From Azospirillum sp. TSO35-2 (GTDB lineage Bacteria > Pseudomonadota > Alphaproteobacteria > Azospirillales > Azospirillaceae), in contig NZ_LGRA01000018.1 in assembly GCF_003116095.1 (NCBI RefSeq), forward strand, positions 377,430 to 441,429: a DNA stretch of 64,000 nt, read 5' to 3'. A model generated the notes under the pieces. That model was not told the DNA's origin. It saw nothing but the letters and a program-made list of their open reading frames with translations, and made no database searches. The position numbers and the translations under genes were made by a program. Below, piece by piece: positions 42,955-52,005 of the stretch (positions within the stretch are counted from its first letter, which is position 1; each line of letters opens with the position of its first letter).

Positions 42955-44406
42955 TCAGGCTCTGCCGAGCCCCAGTCGCGCGTGCCGTTCGGGGCTGCGC
43001 CTGCGCAGGGCGGCGGCGCGCAGGATACCGGCGAGGCCGGCCGCCGGCAGAAGGGCGGGCAGGGCCCAGGACAGCGGGCCGGACTCGCCGGTCAGCACGT
43101 CGAAACGCAGCACCGCCAGCACCAGCACGGCGGAGAGCAGCAGCCCGGAGGTCGCCGGCAGCAGCAACGCGCCGAGGACACCCTGTTTCAGCTCCGGGCG
43201 CGCCTGGAAGAACCGCACCACCGCGAAGGAGGTCAGGGCCATCAGGGCGATGACGCAGAGCGTGGCGAGGTTGGTGAGCCAGGAAAACAGGGTGAGCAGC
43301 GGGTCGGACCCGGCGATGACGAAGGCCGTCATGACGACGAAGGCGATGCCCGTTTGCAGCAGCGACCCGGCATGGGGGCTGTTGTGCACCGTGTGGGTCC
43401 GGCCGAGGATGTCCGGCAGCAGCCCGTCACGGCCGATGGAATAGAAGCAGCGGGCGGCGGCGTTGTGGAAGGCCAGCAACCCGGCATAGACGCTGCTGAC
43501 CAGCAGCGCGCCCATCGCCAGGGACAGCCAGGGACCGGCGTAACGCTCTGCCAGGGAAAAGGTGAACAGCGTCGGATCGGGAAGGGCGGCGATGGTGTCG
43601 ACCAGCGCCCCGGCGCCGGCGCCGACCACCATGCACCAGGAGGAGAAGGCGTAGAACCCGCCGATCAGCAGGACCGACAGGTAGGTGGCGAGCGGGATTG
43701 TCCGCTCGGGAGTCCTGGCCTCCTCGCCATAGATCGTCGTCGCTTCGAACCCGACGAAATAGGCGAAGCAGAACAGCATGCCGATCGCCGGCGCTCCGCT
43801 GGTCAGCGCCGATGCGGTGAAGGGCACCATGGTCGGCCCCGCGTCGCCGCCGCTCCTCAGGATGAACAGGTCGAGCAGCAGGACCACGGCGTATTCGCCG
43901 ATCACCAGCAAGCCCAGCAGCTTGGCCGACAGGTCGATCCGGCGGTAGCCGAAGATCGCAATGGTGACCATCGCGGAATAGGCCCAGACCCACCAGGGCA
44001 GGTCAATTCCGCTCACCTGCTTGACGAACCCGGCGGTGGCCACGCCATGAAGCCCGTACAGCCCGACCTGCATGGCGTTGTAGCCGAGAATGGCAAGCGC
44101 CGCGCCGGCCGCCCCCGTCTGGCCGCCGAACCCGCGGGCGATGAGGGCGTAGAAGCCACCGGCATGGGTGACATGGCGCGCCATCGCGGTGTAGCCGGCG
44201 GAGAAGACCAGCAGGATGGCGATGACGATCAGCAGCAGCGACGGCAGGCCGGCGCCGTTGCCCAGCATGAAGCCGATCGGCATGCCGCCGGCCACGGCGG
44301 CGAGCGGGCCGGCGGCCGAGATGACGAAGAACACGATGAAGCCGACGCCCAGCGCGCCTTTCCTCAGGTCGTTGGAGGACGCAGGCCCCTGAACCGGTGC
44401 CGTCAT
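42955..44406 (-). CDS. APC-family amino acid/polyamine permease
   Basis: A 483-residue protein with about 12 membrane segments. The first helix (GVGFIVFFVISAAGPLAAVAG) and the GFEATTIYGEEARTPERTIP loop are hallmarks of APC permeases. It is the last gene of a minus-strand run with a polyamine-type ABC importer, 34 bp after the second permease gene, which suggests that both systems move related nitrogenous compounds. The end is convergent with the MFS gene, 22 bp apart. The substrate is unknown. Confidence 0.85.
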   Translation of the reverse strand: MTAPVQGPASSNDLRKGALGVGFIVFFVISAAGPLAAVAGGMPIGFMLGNGAGLPSLLLIVIAILLVFSAGYTAMARHVTHAGGFYALIARGFGGQTGAAGAALAILGYNAMQVGLYGLHGVATAGFVKQVSGIDLPWWVWAYSAMVTIAIFGYRRIDLSAKLLGLLVIGEYAVVLLLDLFILRSGGDAGPTMVPFTASALTSGAPAIGMLFCFAYFVGFEATTIYGEEARTPERTIPLATYLSVLLIGGFYAFSSWCMVVGAGAGALVDTIAALPDPTLFTFSLAERYAGPWLSLAMGALLVSSVYAGLLAFHNAAARCFYSIGRDGLLPDILGRTHTVHNSPHAGSLLQTGIAFVVMTAFVIAGSDPLLTLFSWLTNLATLCVIALMALTSFAVVRFFQARPELKQGVLGALLLPATSGLLLSAVLVLAVLRFDVLTGESGPLSWALPALLPAAGLAGILRAAALRRRSPERHARLGLGRA

Positions 44407-44440
44407 CCGGTCATCTCCGGATGACCGATCCGGCGGGGCG

Positions 44441-45274
44441 TCAGGTCACCGACCGCTTGCCGCGGCCGACGATCTGGGTCGGGTTGACGAAGCGCAGGGC
44501 GATGATCAGCCAGACCAGCGTCGTCGCCATGTAGAGCACCGCCATCGCATCGATCGACTGCACCGCGCGCACGCCGGAGGCGAACACGGCGTAGTAAAGC
44601 GCCACCACCAGGGTCTGGCTGCCGGGACCGGAAACCAGGAAGGTCAGCTCGAACATGCCGATGGTCCGGACCAGCACCAGCAGCAGCGCCGCCAGCACGC
44701 CCGGCATCAGCATCGGCACCAGGACATGGACGAACATCTGGAAGATGTTGGCGCCGAAGACGCGGGCCGCCGCCTCGGTGCGGGGATCTATCTGCTCGAT
44801 GAAGGGGATCATGACCAGCACCACGAAGGGAACGGTCGGCACCAGGTTGGCCAGGATCACGCCGGTCAGGGTGCCGCCCAGGCCCGCCTTGTACAGCACC
44901 GTCGCCAGCGGGATGCCGTAGGTGATCGGCGGGACCAGCAGCGGCAGCAGCAACAGCAGCATCACCGCCCGCTTGGCCGGGAACTCCCGCCGCGCCAGCG
45001 CATAGGCCGCCGGAACCCCGAGCAGGCCGGACAGCACGACCACGGCGCCGACCGCCTGGAAGGTGACCCACAGCACGTCGTCCAGCTGGAACTCGTCCCA
45101 GGCGGCGAAGTACCAGCGCGTGGTGAAGCCGGCCGGCAACCAGGTGCCGAGCCAGCGCGTCGCCACCGAGGAGGTCACCACCGAGGCGATCAGCCCCATC
45201 AGATTGACCAGGAACAGCCCGATCACCGCCCAGACGGCGAAGACCCACAGGCGGGACATCACGGATTTCTGCAC
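44441..45274 (-). CDS. ABC transporter permease, PotC-like
   Basis: The 277-residue product has six membrane segments and the permease EAA loop (EAAARVFGANIFQMFVHVLVPMLMPGV), as in polyamine/iron-type (PotC) importers. The GTG start at 45274 has GGGAGG 5-6 bp upstream. It follows the PotB-like gene by 12 bp in a five-gene operon. Confidence 0.88.
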   Translation of the reverse strand: MQKSVMSRLWVFAVWAVIGLFLVNLMGLIASVVTSSVATRWLGTWLPAGFTTRWYFAAWDEFQLDDVLWVTFQAVGAVVVLSGLLGVPAAYALARREFPAKRAVMLLLLLPLLVPPITYGIPLATVLYKAGLGGTLTGVILANLVPTVPFVVLVMIPFIEQIDPRTEAAARVFGANIFQMFVHVLVPMLMPGVLAALLLVLVRTIGMFELTFLVSGPGSQTLVVALYYAVFASGVRAVQSIDAMAVLYMATTLVWLIIALRFVNPTQIVGRGKRSVT

Positions 45275-45286
45275 GACCGCCTCCCT

Positions 45287-46189
45287 TCAGCCTTTGGCGC
45301 CCGCGGCGGGGCCGCGGTAGAACAGTGACCGGCAGCCCAGGGCCGCCACCACCACCAGCAACTGCACCGCCCCCATGATCATCGCGATGGCCGACGCCAT
45401 GGAGTAGTCGTACTCCTCGAACGCGGCCTGGTAGGCGGCGATGGAGATGACGCGCGTGGCGTTGGCGGGATCGCCGACCAGCACCGCCGACGGCAGGACC
45501 GAATAGGCCTGGACGAAGGACAGGCAGAAGGTGATGGCGAGGCCCGGCACCAGCAGGGGCAGGAAAATCTCACGGAAGCGGGCGGCCGGCCCGGCCCCCA
45601 GCGTCGCCGCCGCGTTCTCCAGCGACGGGTCGATGCCGGTGACGTAGGACAGCGTCAGCAGGAAGGTGAAGGGGAAGCCGGTCAGCACCAGCGAGATGAA
45701 GACGCCCCAATAGCCGTTCAGCACCGACACCGGGGTGGACAGCAGCCCGACCGCCATCAGGGCCCGGTTGAACCAGCCCTGCGGCCCGAAATAGAACAGC
45801 ATGCCCTCCGCGACCAGCACGGTGCCCAGCGTGATCGGCAACACCAGCAGCGTGGTCAGCAGCCGCTGCCGGCGCAACAGCCGCACCCGGAAGGCGATGG
45901 GGATGGCGATCAGCAGGTTCAGCAGCGTCACCGGGAAGGCCAGCCGCAGCGTCTTGACGATGGTGCCGTAGAGGAAGGGTTCGCTGAAGAACCGGACGTA
46001 GTTGCCGAACAGCGATCCGTCCTTGGGCTCGAAGGACAGCACCAGCCCGTAGAGGAACGGGTAGATGAACAGCCCGAGGATCAGCGCCACGCAGGGCAGC
46101 ACCAGCAGGGTGGCCCCGTCGAGGCCGCGGGCGGCCAGCCGCTGGCGCAGGGTCGGCCCTTCGGCGCGGCGTTCGATGACCGCGCTCAT
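45287..46189 (-). CDS. ABC transporter permease, PotB-like
   Basis: The 300-residue product has six membrane segments, an N-terminal helix (ATLLVLPCVALILGLFIYPF) and the EAA loop (ENAAATLGAGPAARFREIFLPLLVPGL). Its ATG at 46189 overlaps the stop codon of the ATPase gene by 4 bp. The longer open frame upstream is antisense-like shadow of that ATPase. It pairs with the PotC-like permease to form the membrane channel. Confidence 0.88.
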   Translation of the reverse strand: MSAVIERRAEGPTLRQRLAARGLDGATLLVLPCVALILGLFIYPFLYGLVLSFEPKDGSLFGNYVRFFSEPFLYGTIVKTLRLAFPVTLLNLLIAIPIAFRVRLLRRQRLLTTLLVLPITLGTVLVAEGMLFYFGPQGWFNRALMAVGLLSTPVSVLNGYWGVFISLVLTGFPFTFLLTLSYVTGIDPSLENAAATLGAGPAARFREIFLPLLVPGLAITFCLSFVQAYSVLPSAVLVGDPANATRVISIAAYQAAFEEYDYSMASAIAMIMGAVQLLVVVAALGCRSLFYRGPAAGAKG

Positions 46190-47253
46190 CGCGCGTCCCC
46201 GAACACCAGCACGCGGTCGGCGTCGGCGCCGAGCCGGATGGTGGCCCCCCGTTCCAGCGGGCGGGGGGAGGCGAAATGCAGCTCGGTCCCCGACGCGGTG
46301 ACGCCGACGCCGTGAAAGCCGCGCCCGCGGTATTCCACCGCCTCCACCCGCACCGGAATGCCCTGGCCATCGTCGGTCGGCCCCAGGTCGTCGGGGCGGA
46401 TCGCGGCGACGGCGGCCTTGCCGGGCATCGCTGCGCGCATCCGGCCACGGATCACCGTGCCTTCGATGTCGAGCAGGGCGTCCTCGCCCTCCATCCCGAC
46501 CAGTTGCCCGTCGACCCGGTTGCGGAAGCCCATGAAATCGGCGACGTCGAGGTGGGCCGGCAGGGCGTACAGCTCCGCCGGGGTGCCGACCTGCCGGATG
46601 GCGCCGTCGCGCAGCACCACGATGCGGTCGGCCAGCGACAGGGCTTCCTCCTGGTCGTGGGTGACATAGACGGTGGTCGAGCCGAGCGACTGGTGGATGC
46701 GGCGGATTTCCTGCCGCATCTCCAGCCGCAGCTTGGCGTCCAGGTTGGACAGCGGTTCGTCCATCAGCACCAGCGGCGGTTCGACCACGATGGCGCGGGC
46801 GATGGCGACGCGCTGCTGCTGGCCGCCGGACAGCTGGCCGGGCAGCTTTTCCGCCTGGGATTCCAGGCGCACCGCCGCCAGCGCCGCGTCGACGCGCTTG
46901 TCCAGCTCCGGCTTCGGCACGCCCCGCATGCGCAGGCCGAAGCCGATGTTGCGGCGTACGGTCATGTGCGGGAACAGGGCGTAGTTCTGGAACACCATGC
47001 CGAAGCCGCGCTCTTCCGGCCGCAGGGTGTCGACCCGGCGGTCGTCCAGCATGATGCGCCCGCCGCTGACCGGCAGCAGGCCGGCGATGCAGTTCAGCGC
47101 CGTGGTCTTGCCGCAGCCCGAGGGGCCGAGCAGGGCGATGAACTCGCCGCGCTCGATGGTCAGGTCCAGCCCCTTCAGCGCGGTGAAGGCGTCGAACTCG
47201 CGCCTCACGCCCTGAAGGTGCAGCTGTTTGAAGGTGGTGCGTCCGACGGTCAT
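46186..47253 (-). CDS. ABC transporter ATP-binding protein, PotA-like
   Basis: The 355-residue product has Walker A GPSGCGKTT at 43-51, FQNYALFPHMTV, signature LSGGQQQRVAIARAI, Walker B VLMDEPLSNLD and a C-terminal TOBE-type regulatory domain of about 120 residues, as in PotA/UgpC ATPases. It energises the PotB/PotC-like permeases encoded next. The start has only a weak ribosome-binding site and lies 89 bp after the binding-protein gene, across a stem-loop. Confidence 0.9.
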   Translation of the reverse strand: MTVGRTTFKQLHLQGVRREFDAFTALKGLDLTIERGEFIALLGPSGCGKTTALNCIAGLLPVSGGRIMLDDRRVDTLRPEERGFGMVFQNYALFPHMTVRRNIGFGLRMRGVPKPELDKRVDAALAAVRLESQAEKLPGQLSGGQQQRVAIARAIVVEPPLVLMDEPLSNLDAKLRLEMRQEIRRIHQSLGSTTVYVTHDQEEALSLADRIVVLRDGAIRQVGTPAELYALPAHLDVADFMGFRNRVDGQLVGMEGEDALLDIEGTVIRGRMRAAMPGKAAVAAIRPDDLGPTDDGQGIPVRVEAVEYRGRGFHGVGVTASGTELHFASPRPLERGATIRLGADADRVLVFGDAR

Positions 47254-47291
47254 TCCAGGGGCTCGTGGCTGAATGTGGCGCTGTCATCCGA

Positions 47292-47321
47292 AGCCCTTCT
47301 CCCGCAGGGGAGAGAAGGGCT
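47292..47321. repeat. Intergenic stem-loop between the binding-protein and ATPase genes
   Basis: AGCCCTTCTCCC at 47292-47303 can pair, with a small bulge, with GGGAGAGAAGGGCT at 47308-47321. Such a hairpin just after a binding-protein gene often stabilises the upstream message so the binding protein is made in excess. It has no T-run and is not a strong terminator. It also resembles short palindromes scattered through high-GC genomes. Confidence 0.45.
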
Positions 47322-47342
47322 GCTATCAGGATCGGGTGCGCG

Positions 47343-48533
47343 TCACTTGCCCTTGCGCGCCCCGATCTCCTCGTCCCAGCGGCGGAAGGCCTGGACCAGC
47401 TTGTCGGCGGCCAGCGGCAGCTCGATGGGCGTGTCGGCGATCAGCTTTTCGTACATCGGGCGGCCGAATTCGGCGATGGCGGCCTGGCTTTCCGGCGGAG
47501 CCATCGCCAGCGTCACCCCCTTCACCGCCGGGCCGGGGTAGAAATAGCCGTCGTCATAGGTGTAGGCCTGCTGCGCCGGGGTCAGCAGATGGTTCATCAG
47601 GTCGAGCAGGACGGCCAGCTTCTCGGTCGACACGCCCCGGGGGACGCACATGTAGTGGGCGTCGGCGACCCAGCGGAAATTCTCCACCGCGAAGACCTCG
47701 GCCGATTTCGGCACCACGCCCAGCACCCGGGGGTTGATATCCCAGCCGGTGGTCGAGACGATGATGTCGAGCGAGCCTTCGCCCAGCGCCTTCATCGTCG
47801 GGGTGGTGCCGGCGGGATAGGCCTCGATGGTTTCGCCCAGCTCACGCAGATAGGCCCAGGTCTTTTCCCAGCCGTTGACCGGGTCCTTCGGGTCCTTGTC
47901 GCCCAGGATGTAGGGCAGCCCCATCAGGAAGGTGCGGCCGGGGCCGGAATTGGCCGGGCGGGCGTAGCCGAAGCGTTTCGGGTTGGCCTTGGCCCAGGCC
48001 AGCAGCTCCGCCGCCGTCTTCGGCACCTGCTTCACCCGTTCCGGCGCGTATTCGAACAGCGGGCCGGAGGGGTAGTAGGTGACGACCACGCCCTGGCCCT
48101 CGGCAAGGCCCTGCATGCGGGCGGCCGGCTCCTGGTAGATGTCGGACAGCTTGGGCAGGTCGGCGGCGCGGTCGGGCAGCAGGTTGACCCACAGCTTCTG
48201 GTCGATGCCGGCCGACAGCACGTCGGTGCCGGTCAGCACCAGGTCGATGTCCACCCGGTTGGCGTCCTGCTGCGCCTTCAGCTTGCCCGGAAGCTCCGGC
48301 GCCGGGGCCTTGGAGAAGACGATGCGCGAGACCCAGTCGGGCTTCGCCTTGCGGTAGTTCTCGATGGCCTTCTGGGTCAGCGCCAGATTGCCGGCGACGT
48401 CCACCACGTTCAGTGTGACCGGGCTGGCCGGCTTCGACAGCGCCGCGAACACCGGCCGGCCGGACGCCAGCAGACCGGCCGTCCCGGCGGAGGCGGCGAG
48501 GAATCCGCGGCGTGACATCCCGTGGTCGATCAT
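47343..48533 (-). CDS. ABC transporter extracellular substrate-binding protein, polyamine/iron type, Tat-exported
   Basis: The 396-residue product begins MIDHGMSRRGFLAASAG, a twin-arginine signal, and continues with the two-lobe fold of PotD/Fbp-type binding proteins (VDIDLVLTGTDVLSAG, GQGVVVTYYPSGPLFEYAPE, WEKTWAYLRELGETIEAYPA, STTGWDINPR). It is the first gene of the operon ATPase-PotB-PotC-APC. GGAGG 7 bp before the ATG at 48533 decides the start over an ATG 15 bp earlier. The ligand is unknown; polyamines and related amines are typical. Confidence 0.85.
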   Translation of the reverse strand: MIDHGMSRRGFLAASAGTAGLLASGRPVFAALSKPASPVTLNVVDVAGNLALTQKAIENYRKAKPDWVSRIVFSKAPAPELPGKLKAQQDANRVDIDLVLTGTDVLSAGIDQKLWVNLLPDRAADLPKLSDIYQEPAARMQGLAEGQGVVVTYYPSGPLFEYAPERVKQVPKTAAELLAWAKANPKRFGYARPANSGPGRTFLMGLPYILGDKDPKDPVNGWEKTWAYLRELGETIEAYPAGTTPTMKALGEGSLDIIVSTTGWDINPRVLGVVPKSAEVFAVENFRWVADAHYMCVPRGVSTEKLAVLLDLMNHLLTPAQQAYTYDDGYFYPGPAVKGVTLAMAPPESQAAIAEFGRPMYEKLIADTPIELPLAADKLVQAFRRWDEEIGARKGK

Positions 48534-48939
48534 CAGCTTTCCTCCCATTTTTTAAGGCTTTTCCACCCGCAACCGGCATGCGGGACGTGACCGGCGCACC
48601 GCGGCCCGGCCGCCCCCCACAGGCAAGATCGTGGATCGCACGGATAATTCGCGATCTGTTTGAATGCTAGTATGGCAGTTAAGGCACTGCAAGCGGAAAC
48701 CTGTACGGAAGCCTGCTGCCGCGGGGCTTCGTCATGCCGCCGGGGTGGGCCGGCGACCGCGGCCATCCGCGGCCATCGTGCCCACCCCCAGCTTCAAGAA
48801 ACGGAGGCGTCCTACGGAGTGTTGCCGCGTCGGCAGGCCGGCGGCCAGAAGCAGGGCGGCCCGGCGACATGGTGCAGAAAGGCGGACAAGGCGATGGTCA
48901 TGGCGTGTCCAACAGGTCGAGGCGCGGAGGGGCCGGGGA
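48534..48939. promoter_or_regulatory. 406-bp intergenic region upstream of the polyamine-type operon
   Basis: This gap lies between the end of the rhodanese gene and the start of the binding-protein gene, both minus strand. It should hold the promoter of the five-gene importer operon. It contains the inverted repeat at 48634-48656. I see no gene in it and no terminator for the rhodanese operon. Confidence 0.4.
48634..48656. promoter_or_regulatory. Inverted repeat GATCGC-N11-GCGATC
   Basis: Perfect 6-bp arms separated by 11 bp lie 101 bp upstream of the binding-protein gene start. The spacer includes the AT-rich GGATAATTC. It could be an operator for the importer operon; no regulator gene is adjacent. 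Confidence 0.35.
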
Positions 48940-50565
48940 TCACAGGACGCGGAAGCGGTGGGCGCCGTCGCGCGTCAACTGGGCGACCAGCTCAAGCTCC
49001 CAGTCGATGTAGCCCTGCATGGCGGCGGCGCCGTTGTCGGTCCCCTCATAGGGGCGCTTGTAGACGTCGTCCGGCTCCGGCCCCAGCCGATCGAGATCGC
49101 GGCTGAGCGGCAGGCCGGCTTCCACCCAGCCCCTGGTGCCGCCCTCCAGCAGCAGCGGCCGCCGGCCGGCGGGGAAATCGGCGACGGCGTAGCGAGTCAG
49201 CGTGCCGTCGCCGCAGGTTAGCACCGGCCGCACCCCCTCGGGCAGTCGGGCGACCGCCTCGGCCAGCCGGGCGCGGGTCGAGAACCAGGCGCCGGGGATG
49301 TGGCCGGCGCGGTAGCGCGGGCTGCGGGTGATGTCGATCACCGCCGCCGCGCCGGCCTCCAGCAGGGCCAGCAGGTCGCGCGGCGCGACGGTCTCCGCCG
49401 TCCCCTCGGGCACCGGCGGCAGGCGGCGGCGGTCGGGGCCGCTCTCGGTTCCCAGCGCCGCGACGTCGCCCTCCAGCACATGCACCTCCCAGCCGAGCTG
49501 GGCGAGCCAGGAGGCGGTCATGTCGGCGCGCGGCCCACCGCCGCCGGCCGGATCGTCGGCCAGAACGATGCGGGCGCCGCGCACCGCGACATACTCGTCG
49601 GTCGCCTGCACCAGTTGCCCGCCGGCGGCGTGGCGGAAGCCCGGCAGGTGGCCGGCCTCATACTCCTCCGGGGTGCGGACATCGAGCGTGTGCAGGGTGC
49701 GGTGTTGGTCGGCCCGGAAGGCGTCGAGTCCGCGGGTGTTGATGCGGCCCACCCCGGCGCGGTCGGCCACGGCGCGCGCCGCCTTGCGGCCGGCCGCGTC
49801 GCCCTCCGGCGACAGCCGGTCGGGGAAGCGGCCGTCGCGGCCGTGGTCCAGCGTCAGCCCGGCCAGCGTCCAGCCGATGGTGCCGTTGCGCAGCGCCGCC
49901 ACCCGGTTGGGGATGCCGGCGTTGACCAGCGACTGGGTGCCGATGATCGACCGCGTGCGGCCGGCGCAGTTGACGATCACCAGCGTGTCGGGATTGGGGG
50001 CGATGTCGTGGACCCGCTTGACCAGCTCCGCCCCCGGCACGCTGATGCCGCCGGGGATCGACATGGTGCGGTACTCATCGAACCGGCGGGCGTCGAGGAT
50101 GACCAGATTGGCCTTGGCGTCGATCAGCGCCTTGACCTCCGCCGCCGGCAGCGACGGCGTGTGGCGGTGATGCTCCACCCACTCGCCGAACGCCTTGCTG
50201 GGGACGTTGACGTCGCGATAGACCTCGAAACCGGCGGCGATCCAGCCGGCCAGCCCGCCCTCCAGCAGTGTCACGTCGCCGTAGCCCAGCGCCTGCAGCC
50301 GCCGGGCCGCCGGTTCGGCGTAGCCCTCGCCATCGTCGTAGACGGTGATCGGCGCGCTGCGGCGCGGCAGCAGGTCGTAGGCCAGCAGCTCCACCCGGCT
50401 GAATGGGACGGAGACGGCGAACAGCGGGTGGGCCAGCGAGTAGGGACCTTCCTCGCGGGCGTCGAGCAAGGCGACCTCCTCGCCCGCGATCCAGGCGCGG
50501 CGGATGTCGGCCGGGCTGCGGGTGGCGAGTGGTGCGTCGGCAAACAGCGTATCGGCAGCGGTCAT
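48940..50565 (-). CDS. Rhodanese-related sulfurtransferase with four rhodanese domains
   Basis: The 541-residue product contains four rhodanese-like domains: about 15-115, 135-240, 275-375 and 395-495. Domain 2 has an active-site loop with Cys200 (NCAGRTRS) and domain 4 has Cys451 (TCGDGTL). In domains 1 and 3 the cysteine position is Asp (VYDDGEG, LADDPAG). Each domain shows the closing LEGG-GW or similar block. It should carry sulfane sulfur to a thiol or cyanide acceptor in the cytoplasm. It is the last gene of a coupled minus-strand operon, 13 bp after the thiol dioxygenase gene, which suggests processing of reduced sulfur from an imported organosulfur compound. Confidence 0.85.
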   Translation of the reverse strand: MTAADTLFADAPLATRSPADIRRAWIAGEEVALLDAREEGPYSLAHPLFAVSVPFSRVELLAYDLLPRRSAPITVYDDGEGYAEPAARRLQALGYGDVTLLEGGLAGWIAAGFEVYRDVNVPSKAFGEWVEHHRHTPSLPAAEVKALIDAKANLVILDARRFDEYRTMSIPGGISVPGAELVKRVHDIAPNPDTLVIVNCAGRTRSIIGTQSLVNAGIPNRVAALRNGTIGWTLAGLTLDHGRDGRFPDRLSPEGDAAGRKAARAVADRAGVGRINTRGLDAFRADQHRTLHTLDVRTPEEYEAGHLPGFRHAAGGQLVQATDEYVAVRGARIVLADDPAGGGGPRADMTASWLAQLGWEVHVLEGDVAALGTESGPDRRRLPPVPEGTAETVAPRDLLALLEAGAAAVIDITRSPRYRAGHIPGAWFSTRARLAEAVARLPEGVRPVLTCGDGTLTRYAVADFPAGRRPLLLEGGTRGWVEAGLPLSRDLDRLGPEPDDVYKRPYEGTDNGAAAMQGYIDWELELVAQLTRDGAHRFRVL

Positions 50566-50578
50566 AAAGGGGATCTCC

Positions 50579-51211
50579 TCAGGCGGCTTGGGACGCCGCG
50601 TGCGAGCGGTCCCACAGGTTGGGCAAGGCCGTGTTGGCGTAGCCGGAAATGAAGGGTTTGGGTTGGCCGGTCAACGGGTCGAAGACGGAGCGGCGGATGG
50701 CGCCGATGTTGCCGCCATAGACATGGATGCTGATCGACGGCCGGTCGGGCAGCGCGTTGGCGATGGCGTGGACGTCGCCGATGCGGGGAGACACCGCCTC
50801 CACCGATCCCGCCGCCAGGATGTCCGGCGGGTGGGCGACCGGCGGGCCGCCGTCCGGCTGCAGGTCGTAGCGTTGCGAGCGCTCCGCCCCGCGCAGCACG
50901 CCGACGAGGCCCCAGACGGTGTGGTCGTGGATCGGCGTCCGCTGCCCCGGTCCCCAGACGAAGCTGACGACGGAAAAGCGCTCGTGGGGGTCGCAATGCA
51001 GAAGATACTGGCGGTAGCGCTCCGGGTCGGGCTCCGCGTAGGCGTCGGGCAGCCAGTCGTCCTCGGCGATCAGGCCGGCCAGCAGGAGGCGGCCGGCGTC
51101 GAGCAGGGCGGGCTCGTCGCCGCCCTGCCGTTCGACCAGCCGGGTGAAATCGGCGATGAAACCGCGCAGGCGGGACAGGTTGGGCGTCTCAGCGGACGCT
51201 GTGGCGGTCAT
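50579..51211 (-). CDS. Thiol dioxygenase, cysteine dioxygenase family
   Basis: The 210-residue product is a cupin of the cysteine dioxygenase type. The iron ligands are His95 and His97 (PIHDHTVWG) and His148 (DVHAIAN), followed by SISIHVYGGNIG. Bacterial members oxidise cysteine, 3-mercaptopropionate or related thiols to sulfinates. The substrate is not evident. It starts 11 bp after the SsuB-like ATPase stop codon and is followed by the rhodanese, so it probably acts on a thiol obtained through this importer. Confidence 0.87.
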   Translation of the reverse strand: MTATASAETPNLSRLRGFIADFTRLVERQGGDEPALLDAGRLLLAGLIAEDDWLPDAYAEPDPERYRQYLLHCDPHERFSVVSFVWGPGQRTPIHDHTVWGLVGVLRGAERSQRYDLQPDGGPPVAHPPDILAAGSVEAVSPRIGDVHAIANALPDRPSISIHVYGGNIGAIRRSVFDPLTGQPKPFISGYANTALPNLWDRSHAASQAA

Positions 51212-51222
51212 GGCGGGTGTCC

Positions 51223-52005
51223 TCACCAGGTTTCGGCCAGGCCGAGCAGTTCGAGAATCCGGTGGCGCAACTCGGTCAGCACTGGGTCGCCGCGATGGCG
51301 GGGATAGGGGCGGTCGATGGTCAGGTCGGCGGTGATGCGGGCCGGACGTTCGCTGAACACGATCACCCGGGTTGCCATGAACAGCGCCTCCTCGATGTCG
51401 TGGGTGACGAGAAGCCCGGTGAAGCCCTTGCTGCGCCACAGCTCGACCAGCTCGCTCTGCATCGCCAGCCGGGTCAGGCTGTCCAGCTTGCCCAGCGGTT
51501 CGTCCAGCACCAGCAGGCGCGGGTCGTTGACCAGCGCGCGGGCCAGCGCCGCGCGCTGCGCCATGCCGCCGGAGAGCTGGTGCGGGTAGGCCCTGGCGAA
51601 GCCGGACAGGCCGACCAGATCCAGCGCTTGCTCCACCCGGTGGCCGTGGCTGCGCAGCAAACCACGCGCCTCCAGCCCCAGCGTCACATTCTCCCGCACG
51701 GTGCGCCAGGGGTAGAGCGTCGGGTCCTGGAACACCACGACCCGCGAGGGATCGGGGCCGCCGATCGGCCGGCCGTCGGCGAAGATGCTGCCCCGGCTGG
51801 GCGGCTCCAGCCCGGCGATCAGCCGCAGCAGGGTGGATTTGCCGCAGCCCGACGGCCCCAGCAGCGCCACCAGCTCGCCCGGCTCCACCCGCAGATCGAC
51901 GCCATCCAGCACCGGCAGCGGGGCGCCGTGCAATTCGAAGCCGTGGCTGACCACCTGAACGTCGATGGTCATGCCGGCGGTGTCGGTGGTTTCCAGCGCT
52001 ACCAT
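51223..52005 (-). CDS. ABC transporter ATP-binding protein, SsuB/TauB-like (second copy)
   Basis: The 260-residue product has Walker A GPSGCGKST at 50-58, FQDPTLYPW near 92, signature LSGGM at 144-148, Walker B LLVLDEP and VTHDIEEAL. It belongs to the sulfonate/taurine group. The ATG at 52005 overlaps the permease stop by 7 bp, implying coupling; an in-frame ATG at 51972 is the alternative. It pairs with the permease encoded just upstream. The C-terminus ends with a typical RHRGDPVLTELRHRILELLG block. Confidence 0.9.
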   Translation of the reverse strand: MVALETTDTAGMTIDVQVVSHGFELHGAPLPVLDGVDLRVEPGELVALLGPSGCGKSTLLRLIAGLEPPSRGSIFADGRPIGGPDPSRVVVFQDPTLYPWRTVRENVTLGLEARGLLRSHGHRVEQALDLVGLSGFARAYPHQLSGGMAQRAALARALVNDPRLLVLDEPLGKLDSLTRLAMQSELVELWRSKGFTGLLVTHDIEEALFMATRVIVFSERPARITADLTIDRPYPRHRGDPVLTELRHRILELLGLAETW

